DNA of 64,000 bases from Abelmoschus esculentus (Eukaryota > Streptophyta > Magnoliopsida > Malvales > Malvaceae), in NCBI GenBank assembly GCA_035048815.1, contig JAUCBN010000025.1, positions 7,526,501-7,590,500 of the forward strand. The letters run 5' to 3'. Position 1 is the stretch's first letter; each line of letters starts with the position of its first letter. The notes beneath the pieces are model-generated. The model did not search any database. It was given only the letters and a program-made list of their open reading frames with translations, and was not told where the DNA came from. Of this stretch, positions 45,187 to 57,000 are shown in pieces. The position numbers were made by a program, and so were the translations under genes.

Positions 45187-47453
45187 TCAACGTGTTGTTT
45201 CTAAGCATGATGTCGATTCTCTTTTCCTTTGTGAAACTAGGTTAAATAGACATAATATGGACCGTATTAGGATCAAGTTAGGAATGCATGGCTGCATAGC
45301 TGTTGAATCTAGCCCTAGTTGTACAGGGCTTTCTATCATTTGGAATAATAAAACTTTTATTGATTTTCTTTCTTACTCGGATCGCCATATTAATGCTATC
45401 ATTTCTTTCGAGCAAACACAATTCCATTTTTCTGGCTTACATGGATTTCCTAAAACATCAAACAAATACAAAACTTGGCAATTAATAGACACTTTACAAT
45501 CTGCATCTTCCCTTCCCTGGCTTTTAGGGGGGGACTTTAATGAAATTCTATGTGATAATGAAAAAAGAGGTGGTACCCGTCGTGCGCTATCGCAAATTAG
45601 TAATTTTAGAGATTGCCTTACCACAAATGACCTTTATGATTGTAAACCAAAATCAGGATGGTTCACGTGGACTAGATCTTGGCATAATTCGGAAACAATT
45701 ATGGAACGAATTGATCGATTCCTTGGGAATTCAAATTGGTTTACTTCCTTTCCTAACTATCAAGCTATCTCTTTTTTTTTTCAGGCACGCTCTGATCATT
45801 GTCCAATCTTAATGGATACTAACCCGTCTGGGACTCTCAGACCCAAACACACAACTAATTTGTTCCACTTTGAGAATTGCTGGGCTGATAACCAAGAAGT
45901 ATCAACTCGAATAAGAGAAATCTGGTCTAACCACTCTCGCTCGACTCTTGATAAATTTAAGGACATTGGAAAATTTCTAGCCTCCTGGAAAATTAATAGA
46001 CGTATTAAATCCAATGAATGTATTACTCAACTTAATGAATTCATTAATATGTGCCTCAAACGACATCTCTCTGATGCGGATATTCAAAACTTTATGTTTG
46101 CTAGAAGTGAGCTTGATAACCTACTAAATGCGAAAGAAATATACTGGGCTCAACGAGCTCGGACAAAATGGTTAGAACACGGTGGCAAAAATACTTCCTT
46201 TTTTCATGCCTGAGCAAATGGTCGACGGCGGAAGAATACTATTGTTGGACATTTTAACAACCAGAATACATGGCAATCGCATACAAATGACATCATGACT
46301 ATTGCTATTGACTACTTTCAAAACCTCTTTTCTTCCTCTTCCCCTACTATTGCTTCTTCCATTTTGGAAAACATTCCTACTATTGTTACTGAATCAATGA
46401 ATAACGATCTTCTTAAGGATTTCACAGCAAATGAAGTTACCATTGCTTTTTGTGATATTGACCCCCGAAAAGCTCCAGGAATTGGTGGATTCCCAAGTGG
46501 TTTCTTTAGGAAGCATTGGGACATCCTTGCTCATGATTTTACAAACCTCTGCCTTGGACTCTTACGAGGGTCGGCTAATTTGGAAGAGGTCAATCGTACT
46601 ATCATCATTCTTATACCTAAGATCAACGAACCCACAAAAATGCGTCATCTCAGACCTATTAGCCTCTGCACAGTCCTCTACAAGACTGTGGTGAAAGTAC
46701 TTGTTAATCGTTTAAAGTCTATTATACCATTATGCATAAGTGGTAATCAAGCTGCTTTTGTTCAAGGACGGAACATTACTGATAACATTCTCATTGCCCA
46801 TGAGTTTATTCACACTTTAAATACCGATGAGACCTCGTTGGTGAAAGGTGCTAGCTTAAAGCTTGATATGGAAAAGGCCTTCGACTGCGTCGAATGGCCT
46901 TTTATTGAACAAATTATGCTTCGCCTAGGTTTTAACACCCATTGGGTTTCCCTTATTATGAGATGTATTTCATCAGTTACCTTCCAAGTACATGTCAATG
47001 ATTCCTTTTCACGATCCTTCAAACCCCATAGAGGGTTACGACAAGGGGACCCTCTATCGCCTTTCCTTTTTCTTTTCTGTTCCCAAGGACTTTCAGCATT
47101 GCTCAATGTTGAGTAGGCAAGTGGTAATCTACTTGGACTCTGTGCTAGCAGGAATGGAACACCATGAACCATCTTCTTTTTGCAGATGACTGTGTTGTAT
47201 TCATTAAGAATACAACTACAGAAGCTCAACGCCTTAAGGATGCTTTGCATACTTATGCTACTTCATCTGGTCAGGCAGTGAACTTTGAAAAGTTTACTAT
47301 TTTCTTTTCCTGTAAAACTTCCATATCGCTTCGAACGAAAATTAATGATATCCTCCACGTAAGAGAGGTTGATGACACAGGTATTTATCTGGGAGTCCCT
47401 CTCTTAATAAGGAAGAAAAAGACAGAGGACTTGGGTTTTACTAGGGAAAAATG
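45187..47453 (+). pseudogene. LINE copy L4, ORF2: endonuclease (5'-truncated) and reverse transcriptase
   Basis: It begins in the endonuclease right after the Tekay LTR. A frame of 318 codons (45257-46213) has GGDFNEILCDNEK, WFTWTRS, SDHCPILMD and WLEHGGKNTSFFHA (D to G in the HGDKN motif), ending at a TGA. 46295-47116 carries RT (RTIIILIPK, NQAAFVQGRN, LDMEKAFDCVEW, LRQGDPLSPFLFLF). After a stop and frame change, 47164-47454 has the catalytic LLFADDCVVF and GVPLLIRK. This is the least damaged RT core in the window, but still inactive. Confidence 0.92.
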
Positions 47454-49212
47454 AATACTCGCCTAAGTAAATGAGATAAACACCTTTTATCCTTTAGTGG
47501 TAGAGAAATATTTATTAAATCAGTCATACAATCTATGCCTCAGTAGGTTATGTCTTGCTACCTTTTACCCCAAAACATTATTGACGACATGACCACTTCG
47601 ATACGCCAATATTTGTGGTTTGTCAAAGCTGATAAACGAGGATGGTATATGCTCTTCTGGTACACTGTCTGTCTGCCGAAAGCAGCAGGAGGTATAGGAT
47701 TTTGCGATCTACATCATTTCAATGTTGCTTTACTAGGCAAACAAATTTGGCGTTTGATTTGTGAACTTGATAACCTCCTTAGCCAGGTCTACAAATGTAA
47801 GTATTACCCATCGGGTTCTATCCTTGAATCTGATCACACGCGGAAATCTTCTTTTGCCTGGAAAGGTCTTAGCATAGCTATCTCTAAACTTCGCAATGAT
47901 TTCTTCAAACGGCCAGGCATGTCTAGTCAAATTCAGATCCACTTTAATAAATGGGGAGGCTCTCATCCTATACACCTTTATGGTGATTATGAGGTGAATG
48001 ATGAAATACCTCTTCGTGCAGGTACTTTCATGATACCTAACATGACCCAGTGGGATGAACCAAAGATAAGAGAATACTTCACCCATGAAGATGCTAATAC
48101 CATTCTTAATGTACCCATAATTAATGACACAAAGACACCACTCTTTGTGGTCACCATGACTCTAGCATATATTCGGTTCGGTCGGGATACCAATTCTTGC
48201 AACTACAACTAGGACCAGTTAACAAACCCTCTAAGCTTTGGAAAACTCTTTCCAAACTACCCACCTTACCTAAGGTCCGTTCTTTTGGATGGCGGCTATG
48301 TCATGATGCAATTCCATCTGGCCATAAAATCCTTCAAGTCAATCTTGGTACGGGAATTTGCCCGCTTTGCCATATAGCCATTGAAACCACCCTCCATGCA
48401 ATAAGGGACTGTCATAGTGCTACGGGGGTGCTCTAGTTGGCAGGGTTTCCTACTCGAATTTTTTCCAACACGCATATCTCATCCAGTGGCTTTCTGAAGT
48501 TGCTAGTTTCCTTTCTTTACACCAATTTTCTTTCCTTATTACGGTACTATGGAATTTGTGGAATAGCCGTAACGACCTCTTCCATAACAATCATCTCCAA
48601 CTGGCTTGGTTAGTTGTTTCCAATGCGCAAAAACTTTTCAATGACTATACATCAATTAATGATGCTTCCCACCTACGTTCTCGGCTAGCTGAGCCCACTT
48701 TCGCTCAAGCTAGATGGACGAAACCGGCTCCTGGTTTCGTCAAAATTAACACAGATGGGGCTTTTGACCCAGTGTTAAGGGGTGCTGCTGCAGGCGTCAT
48801 TGCTCGAGATTCTTCTGGTTCGGTTCTCGGTGAATGCTCTATGCCTCTTGTTTGTCCGAATCCAGCTTCTACCGAGGCACTTGCTATTTTGGAAGGCTTA
48901 AGACTTGTTGTTGCCAATGGCTGAACTAATGTGATTATTGAAACAAATTCTGCTTCCATTGCCAACAAAGTTAACAAAACTCATCACCAATATCTTTCCA
49001 CAGTGCAACATTTGGTGTCTCGAATCCGCTCCACTCTTGGTACTCTGCCTGATTGTAAGATTTGTTATGTACCTAGAGACGCAAACGTTGTAGCCCATGT
49101 CTTAGCTACTAGGGCTCTGCGTACTTTTGTTTCTTGCTCTTTTGATTGTATCTATCCTGACATTATTCGGGTATCTGTAAACTCGGAGAGGTTCTCATCT
49201 TCTACTCAATAA
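47454..49212 (+). pseudogene. LINE copy L4, ORF2 3' part: thumb, zf-RVT and RNase H
   Basis: 47550-48212 matches L1 (KAAGGIGFCDLHHFNVALLGKQIW). A one-base change near 48140 shifts the frame. 48197-48436 is the zf-RVT-like stretch (LWKTLSKLPTLPK, CPLCHIAIETTLHA). 48556-48924 and 48931-49212 encode RNase H (KINTDGAF, TEALAILEGL, IETNS with N for the second catalytic D, DANVVAH), split by a TGA near 48922. Confidence 0.9.
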
Positions 49213-49305
49213 AACCATGGGTACTTTTTTCCCCATAGGGGCCTACTCACCTCTCGAGGTGACTGGCTATAGTTTTTTTAATGAGGCCCTTTTCCTTCAA
49301 AAAAA
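49206..49305 (+). other. LINE L4 3' UTR: AATAAAA, stem-loop, A tract
   Basis: AATAAAA at 49208-49214. Perfect 7-bp stem TCACCTC-TC-GAGGTGA at 49247-49262. End CTTCAAAAAAA at 49305. Satellite resumes with TTATCACGGG. Confidence 0.87.
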
Positions 49306-49790
49306 TTATCACGGGTTCACTAAAAAGCCCAATTAGACATGCACGCTTTAAATCGAACATACCGACCACAAAATAAGATTCAATCAAACTACATATATTC
49401 AAATTGTTAATTATGGGCTTTTGAACATGAGTAAACCAATTAAACTCAAATTTAGAGCACTTTACTTGGTTTAATTTCTAATGTATTCACTATAAAGCTT
49501 ATTTAGATATGCACACTTTAAACCTAACAAAACGGCTGCAAAATAAGAATAAATCAAATTTCATTAGTTCAAATAGCTAATTATGGGCTTCTGAACCAAA
49601 TTATACAACTTAAACTCAAGTTTTGAGCATTTTACTCAGTTAAATTTCTCACGGGGTCACTAAAAATCCTAGTTAGCATGCACGCCTTAAATCGAACAAA
49701 TCGACCACGAAATGAGATTCAATGAAACTAAATGAGTTCAAATAATTAATTATAGGTTTTTGAATATGATTAAACCACTTAATCTCAAAT
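49306..49790. repeat. Satellite array segment (right end)
   Basis: About 1.4 dimers of the same satellite, ending abruptly at CTCAAATT where scrambled sequence begins. Confidence 0.92.
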
Positions 49791-50397
49791 TGTATTGGAT
49801 CTCATTTTATTTATACTATCATTCATACAATCTCATTTTATTTATACACCAGGAAAAAAATGAATGCATGCCTTAATAAATGGGATAAACACCTTCTATC
49901 GTTAGGTGGTCGAGAAATCTTCATTAAATCAGTCATACAATCTATGCCGTAGTATGTTATGTCTTGCTACCTTTTACCACAAAACATCATTGATGACATG
50001 ACCACTTCGATACGTCGACACTGGTGGTCTGGCAAAAATGATAAACAAGGTTGGCATATGCTTCCATGGGATATTGTCTGCCTGCCGAAAGTGGCCGGAG
50101 GTATAGGATTTCGTGATCTACACCACTAAACGTTGCAACATTTTATTTATACTATCATTCCAAGATGTTATGTTATATTTCACACTAGGTGTAGATCACT
50201 AAACCAGGTCTAGCAAAAATGATAAACGAGGTTGGTATATGCTTCCATGGGATATTGTCTGCCTACCGAAAGTGGTAAGAGGTATAGGATTTTGTGATCT
50301 AACATACCACTAAACGTTGTTTCCCCTCCTTTGATTGGCCGACTTTCACCTTCACCTCTTTAAATTTTATTTATATTATCATTCCAAGGTATAACAA
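49791..50397 (+). other. Scrambled patchwork of LINE and retroelement pieces
   Basis: LINE ORF2 fragments at about 49848-50128 and 50198-50302; the second repeats the first from GGTCTGGCAAAAATGATAAA onward. Both are followed by CACTAAACGTTG. TTTATTTATACTATCATTC-like pieces recur at 49803, 49841, 50144 and 50368. ATATTTCACACTAGGTGT-like pieces at 50173 and 50409 come from family B internal sequence. Nothing here is functional. Confidence 0.8.
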
Positions 50398-50635
50398 CAA
50401 CGAAATAATATATTTCACACTAGGTGTTATGTTAACAACAAAGTGTGTTTTATGATAATCGATGGTGGAAGCTGCACCAACGTGGCCAACACTCTTATGG
50501 TGGATAAACTCGACCTCAAAACTTTAAAGCATCCAGTCCCATATAAACTCCAAGGACTCAATCATTCGAGGGTATTAAAGGTCACCAAACAGGTTCTTGT
50601 CCCTTTCACTATTGGTTCATATAAGGATGAGGTTT
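50398..50635 (+). pseudogene. Family B protease-region fragment, plus strand (host of the minus-strand B element)
   Basis: Encodes MIIDGGSCTNVANTLMVDKL and VTKQVLVPFTIGSYKDEV, the aspartic protease region of family B with an intact D-G-G-S core. It stops at GAGGTTT where the LTR of the next B element starts. The tail of this plus-strand element probably resumes at 60370. Confidence 0.82.
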
Positions 50636-51116
50636 TGATATGCTCCAACTCTCTGAAGATGCTTGTAGAGAGAAGCTTTGATTGCCCAGACCTTAGAATG
50701 CAAGCAAGCCTTGTATCACGCTTGTTTCCTAAATAAAAGAATGTTAAAAAGATGATGGAAAATAAGATAATGATGATTTAAGAAGAGGTTATGGTGTGGG
50801 GTATTGTTTAGATGAAAAGGAAGATGTTTTGGTGAAGGGAATGCGTGGGGGATGTTGATGGTTGATTAAGCAAGGAAATGGAAGTGTTTAAGTGAAGTAA
50901 ATGATATGGAAGGATAAGTTAAGGGCTGGTGAAGAATGGTGGACGAAAATGGAAGATGGATGGTGTTTATATGATGTTGGAATGATAGTATTCAAAGGGG
51001 CAAAAGTTGGACTTATGTTATAGGAACATAAACTCAATCTAGTTGCAACTCTGAGGGTGGAGATGCACTTAGACCTCTTAGAAATGTAATTCCAGAAACC
51101 TAAAGTATAAATGATG

Positions 51117-53601
51117 TGATGTGTGCCGATCTTGTTGATGATGCTGAACGGAAAACTTTGATTGTAGGACCTAGGAAGTAAGCAAGTCTCTCGCAAGAAG
51201 TGGCTACAAAATAAAGAATTAAGGATAAAGGATGAAAGGAATAGTTTAGGGACTGATTTGAAAGCGGAAGGATATGTGGTGTTGACAAGGGTGAATGGAT
51301 GTTTAGAACGATTTGTGATGATGACAATGGGGCGGGAATGATGATGGAATGAGAGGATATGTAAGGATGGTGATATGGTAAAAGGGAAATAGTATCTTAA
51401 AGATACTCAAGGAAGAAACTAGGTTATAGAAAACCTAACCCCGAATCTTATATTGATCTTCAAGGGATGGTGATAAACGGACTTTGACCCTTTTTGATAT
51501 GGTGCGGAAACGATGTGGTTAATTGAATGGTGGTGTTTGGTTGAAGATGAATATGGTTTTATGGTGTAGTGATGGTTGTTGTGTCCTACGAACCCTCTTG
51601 ATCGCGATTGATCAAGCAAACTCCATGATAGGCTCTAACCCACCCTCCTAGATGCAATTACCTAGGCAAGCGAGAGTGAAAAGATAGAATCACCAGCAAT
51701 CTATAGACAAGATTATGTTGAAACACTTCTAAAATTCAAAAGCAAACAATACTTGCAAAAATATACCCAATAAAATTTATTCTCTAAAAGAAATATTCAA
51801 ATTGTTCATCTTACAAGAGAATAGGCTACCTACTTTTATAGCTTAAAAGAGCCAGCAAAATCCCTAAGAAATAGCTATTTAATCCCTAAAAATCGTCACA
51901 TTGATAATTTAATAGAAATGAATCCCCTAAAATCATCATATACTAATTAAAAGGAATCCTATGGAATAAATTAAAACACTAATAATTAATGTCAAAGCTT
52001 TATAATCCAGCTTTGAATTATTTTATTTTAATATCTAATTCATCCAAAAGCTTTATATATTAGCTTTTGGGTTGAATTTTACAAAATCCCGTAATAATCC
52101 CGTATCTAGTTTTCTACATGCGTAGTCTTTAGTAAAACGAACATATCTTGAGCTCCCGATGTCCGATTGATGCGTTTCAAGATACGTTGGAAAGTCAACT
52201 GAATGATGGTCAATTTATTAGAAGAACACTCTGCCCAGAAATGCCCGGATCCCATCTGAAAATTCGTCGCAAGTTAGCTGACTCTCTAGACTTTTCAAAA
52301 TGATTCAGATTTCTGCCCGATGTGCATTGCTTTAGTCCTCTCATGCATGTATCACTTTTAGTATATTAAACTAAAAGAACCCGAAGTATCAAGATGGATA
52401 GAAAGGGGTTGACGCCACAAGTACAAAAAGTACATGATAAGTCGATAAAGTTCTAAGAAGAACTAAACGAGAGAAAATTCTCACAAGTAATTTTATATAA
52501 TCTGAATGGTGTGTTTACAAAATGAAATCTAAGTCCTATTTATAGTTTTATAAGGGATTTGACCGAAATGGCCTTTAACTATGCAGATAACCATTCATTT
52601 GAATGGTGTCTCCCTCCAAATCTATTCGAAGAGTTGTAACTTTTTGGTCCAGCCTGCACAGTCTTCAGTAATTAGGCCATATCTTGAGATCCCGATATCG
52701 GATTGATACGATTCAACATGCGTTGGAAAGACAAGAGATATAGGAACAACTTCCATGAAGACACCGAAACCCAATTCGACTTTTATCCTGCTCGAAATTA
52801 GCAAACAAGTAGACCATCATGAATCTGTCCAATGAAGAGTGATGCCTCTTTGTTTTGGCGTGAAATTCATATTTCCCTCCAAGGAGTGGTGCCCAAACAT
52901 GTTTCCCTCCATGGCTGGTCGGTTGTGTCCATTGGGAGGGAACATGTCCTTCCATGGTTGAGCTGAAGGTTGTAGGGTGAGATGAGATGAGCTGATTGAG
53001 CTGAGAGTGAGCTGACTTGAGTTGAGCTAGCTAGCTGACTTAGCTAGCTCAAATTTTGCTTTCAATTTGAGATTTTTGGACCTGACTTTAGCTGGTTGAG
53101 CTAGGCCTTTAAGTTTGTGAGCTCCTCTTCATAGTCCTTTTAAGTTCACGAGATGAAATAGTCCTCCATTTGAGATCCTTTGCATTCCTTTGCGTTTTAG
53201 TTATTCTTGAGCTGCTACTAGCTACCATAATCCTTTCCAAGCAAAGTTGAGCTACCCTTGATGTATTTAAGCTTCCTTAGACTATTATCTTTACTTAAAA
53301 TAACTAAAACAATAAGTAAACAATGTGTAAGCTTAAACGAATTGAAATAAGCTAAAATGAGCTTAAAATAATATAGTTTAGCTAATATTAAGAATACGCT
53401 AACTTATAATAATTATAAAGATGTAGTTATGCAATCACGAAGCATCACTTAAATAGAAAAAGCATGCTTGTCAATATATAGAATATATAAATTAGATAAT
53501 AGAAGATAAAGTAAGGTAGAAATCCCTTAGAATCAATCTGGAAGATTTTCAATGATATGATTAAACCATAGAGAAAATAGGTGCCGATTAGGATCATATC
53601 A
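51117..53601 (-). mobile_element. Solo LTR family A (copy A5), nested in LTR B and itself split by a C LTR
   Basis: TGATGTGTGCCG to GATCATATCA. Flanked by TGATG (51112-51116) and GGATG (53602-53606); the empty site in other B copies is AAAGGATGGAGG, so the duplication is GGATG with one change. Without the C insertion it is about 1620 bp, equal to A1. Confidence 0.92.
51490..52359 (-). mobile_element. Solo LTR family C, nested in A5, with CTTTT duplication
   Basis: LTR 51495-52354 (860 bp), TGATATGGTGCGG to CATGTATCA, between perfect CTTTT copies (51490-51494 and 52355-52359). It lies in hairpin 2 of the A LTR. Its own hairpin modules are at 51597-51616 (8-bp stem) and 51647-51666. Confidence 0.94.
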
Positions 53602-54856
53602 GGATGGAGGGTGACGCCACAAATCAAAGATATGAATTGATAAGTCGATAAAGTTCTTAAAAGAACAAGAATGAGAGATTACCTCACAAACTAAATAATC
53701 TGATTCAAAGTTGTCTATCAAATGCCAAAATGGCTACAAATTTATAGGAAATGAAAGGGTGTGGCCAAGGGACATTTCCCTTTGAAAAGGTGTCTGAATA
53801 GTGGCCTTGGTGCCTGTTCAATTGGTGGTGTCGCCCTCTTTAACCGTTCGGTTGAATGATGTCTCCTTCCAATAATTGTTGTAACTTTTCAGTTTAAAAT
53901 TCCAGCCTGCACAGTCTTTAGTAAATTAGACATATCTCAAGTTCCCGATATTGGATTGATGCTATTCAAAATGCGTTGGAAAGATAAGAGATAGAGGAAC
54001 AACTTTCATGAATACACCGAAGCCCAATTCTACTTGTATCCTGATCGAAGCTGGCACACAAGTGGACCATCATGAATCTTCCCAATGAAGAGTGCTATCT
54101 CTTAGTTTTGGCGCCCAAAACATGTTTCCCTCCATAGTTGGTCGGTTGTGTCTCTTGGAGAGAGAACATGTCCTTCCAAGGTTGAGCTGAAGGTTGTAGG
54201 GTGAGCTAAGATGAGCTGGATGACTAAGGTTGAGCTGAGCTAGCTAGCTAATTTAGCTAGCTGAAAGTTCACCATCTTTGAGTGATGATTTGAGCTGAAC
54301 GGCTAACCCCCTAGCTGAGTGAACTGATCCTTAGGGCCATAATACTCTCCCTAATCCATAAAAAGTGTGTAGGAGCTGATCCAAATCCCATATGGATGGA
54401 AATTCACCATTTGTCGTTTTGAGCTTAATCTGGATTAGTGAGCTCGAACGAAGCTAGCATCCACTTCATTGTGCTGCCTAGGAGTGTTTGGTACATTTTG
54501 GTGCTGATCGAAAGCTGGTAAGTGCCTCAAACAATGCTTCTTTGTTTTGAGCTCAAATGGTGCATTTGAGCTAAAATGGAGCTGGCCGATAGTCCCTTAA
54601 GCTGTGTTTAACATAACCTGCAAAGAAACAACTCAAACTAATAAGTATGATGTTACTAAACATGTGTTGAATATAAGCTAAATAAAGTTGTGGTTCAATA
54701 CTAATTACTAAGCTATCAATAGTAATATAAGGAAATAAACATTATAGGTATATAATATGAGATAGCAAGTGAGTGTAGCACATGAATTGAGTAAATAAGG
54801 AGTATTAAGTAGAACTCCCTGATTGGAATTTTGTGACTTAAGGTATGGGCGATTTG

Positions 54857-55318
54857 TCATGGGTTTGCCATCCATGGACTTCTAATTTCTTTTGGAATTT
54901 TGTAGCACATATCATCCCCTCCTTTTGGGCGATTTGTCCTCAAATCGAACCTCTTTGTGCTGGAATCTCCCTTAGCAATGGGAATGACATGGGTTTGCCA
55001 TGCATGGCCTTCTAATTTCTCCTTGAGTTTCTGAATAGAAGATGAGAACGTTTTGGCTTCTTTTGGGTTAGAAAATTTAGAAGTGATCACGGGATGTGTC
55101 AAAAGACACTCCCTAATCAACTTGATGCTGCCAGACGCCTTTTCTTCCTTAGGTCCTCCTTCTTTAAGCTTGGTTTGGATCTTCTCTTGTTTCCAAGCCT
55201 CCACACTTTGTTTCATCAGAATCTGGTCACTTTGCACTTGTTTTGGTGTCATAGGTGCAAGCACTATCTTCTTGCCTCCATGCTTGAAGATGAACTGATT
55301 AGTGTAACAATCATGCAT
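54857..55318 (-). pseudogene. Element B protease end fused to pol tail and PPT
   Basis: Frame of 153 codons: MHDCYTNQFIFKHGGKKIVLAPMTPKQVQ (the stretch after protease), a lysine-rich linker, then FDLRTNRPKGGDDM, the typical last residues of this pol type, whose codons form the PPT. Translation then enters the LTR. The jump from protease to pol tail without RT or integrase marks an internal deletion. Confidence 0.8.
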
Positions 55319-55393
55319 TGTTCTTCGATCATATTATCATGGCCTCCCAAGTAAAATGTGACTTCCGTGCATAGGAACTACGTCGCACAAAAC

Positions 55394-56347
55394 CTCATCC
55401 TTATATGAACCAATAGAGAAAGGGACAAGAACTTGTTTGGTGACCCTTAATTCCCCCGAATCATTGAGTCATTGAAGTTTATATAGGGTTGGATGCTTTA
55501 AAGTTTTGAGGCTGAGTTTATCCACCATAAGAGTGCTGGCCACGTTGGTGCAGCTTCCACCATCGATTATCATAAAACACACTTTGTTGTTAACATAACA
55601 CCTAGTGTGAAATATGTTCTCTCGTTGCTCCTCTTCTTCTGCCATTTGGGTGTTTATAAGCCTTTTAACAACCATAAGTTGTCCTTCAACGGCAGGGGTG
55701 AATTCTTCTTCTTTTTGCTCGGATTCTTCCAAAATTTCTTTCTCATTATCCGATGCAATTTCTCCATTTTCCAACAACAACATAGTGTTTTTATTTGGAC
55801 ATTGGCTAGCAATATGGCCATGCCCTAAGCACTTGAAACATTTGATATCTCGGGATCGTGTGGACACTTCTTGTTGCTTTCCTCGAACATTCTCCACATA
55901 GGCTTGGTTTTGGATGTTTCAGCCTGTTATTTGCTTTAGAAAAGATTATTTCTCTGAGGTGTGTTTGGACTCCATTTAGGGGCTGCATTAGTGGCGCCTC
56001 TATAAGATGATCTCTTGCGTTGTTGCCTCTCGATTTTGATAGCCATATGCACCATGTCCTCAATTTCAATGTAGTGTTGTAACTCCACTAAATCAGCAAT
56101 TTCTTTGTTTAATCCGGACAAGAACCTTGCCATGGTGGCTTCACGGTCTTCATCCACACTTGCTCGGATCATGTCCATCTTGTCCCCTTGGACGCCCTCC
56201 ACTGGACTCCTCAATACGGTCCATCCGCTCATGAATTGGTTCTAACTCAGCACGTAAGAGCTTTTGCATTTCCCTTATTAGAGCTTGTGTTTGGAGGTTC
56301 TGGGCTAGTCTTTCTTCTCGATTGTTTTCATTTGAGTACTGCAACAT
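55394..56347 (-). pseudogene. Element B gag (internally deleted) and protease
   Basis: Starts near ATG 56347 (MLQYSNENNREERLAQNL, a helical N-terminus), then jumps near 56190 to VDEDREATMARFLSGLNKEIADLVELQHY. The central capsid block with WW or YFQ motifs is missing. A basic stretch follows, with zinc knuckle CFKCLGHGHIASQCPNK complete (near 55845-55800), an acidic linker and protease IIDGGSCTNVAS (near 55565). A frame break near 55820 and a stop near 55465. Confidence 0.82.
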
Positions 56348-56981
56348 AGTGTTAGTATGAATAAATAAAACAAAAGTTTTAAGACCTCACCAATTCACAC
56401 ACACAAAATCCTCACGGTCACTCCAAGGAAAGAAATATGGCACTCAATTCACTCGTGTTTACACTCTGGGAATTTTGGCTTTTATTTCCCCTTCCGTGCT
56501 CACTACTCTCTTGCCTTTTACCTCTCAAATCTCTCAAATCAAGTTCCTTAGAAGAACTTACTCAAAACTTGTCAAATATCCTAAGAAATGATGGCGTTTG
56601 GGCTGAAACAAAGGTTAGTTGTGCAAATAGAAAGAAGGAAAAAGTTTAAAAGAAGAAACAAAATATTTTAGGGATTGAATAGTAAAAGAAAATTTTCAAT
56701 GGCTAAAGAAAACAGAAACGTTACCACAAAACTCAACTTACAAACTGGTCTTGAGCAATCAAACTTGAGGAACTTCTCGGAGTTGGTTGCTTGCACGTTT
56801 GTACTTGAATCTTCACCCTTTGCAAATTCTAATTTCTTTTCTCTTCTCTCTTTTTTTAATCTATCAGATTCCTTATATGCTGAAACAATCTGAATTTTCT
56901 TTTTTTTTCTTTTCTTTTCTTTCTTTTCTTTTTTTTTTGATCAGAATTGAAATAACAAGAAATAGGGCTTAATTGTTTCTT
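56348..56981 (-). other. Leader of element B
   Basis: Region between PBS and gag. Pyrimidine-rich tract at 56895-56940 on the plus strand. I see no supported gene here. Confidence 0.65.
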
Positions 56982-56998
56982 CCTTTGCTCTGATACCA
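56982..56998 (-). promoter_or_regulatory. Primer-binding site of element B (initiator Met tRNA)
   Basis: The minus strand reads TGGTATCAGAGC, twelve bases complementary to the plant initiator Met tRNA 3' end, two bases inside the 5' LTR. Confidence 0.93.
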
Positions 56999-57000
56999 TA

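Larger units (their letters stand above)
50636..54914 (-). repeat. 3' LTR of element B with nested A5 and C copies
   Basis: TGATATGCTCC to GCACATATCA; about 1.79 kb once A5 and its 5 bp duplication are removed. It is followed by the PPT (minus strand AAAAGGAGGGGA, 54926-54915). Perfect 7-bp inverted termini TGATATG/CATATCA. Confidence 0.9.

Noticed and set aside
30949..49305. L3 and L4 as the two halves of one interrupted LINE
   Set aside because: The satellite flanks fit one target duplication, but endonuclease and RT are present twice (33774-35556 and 45187-47000), so at least two copies are involved.
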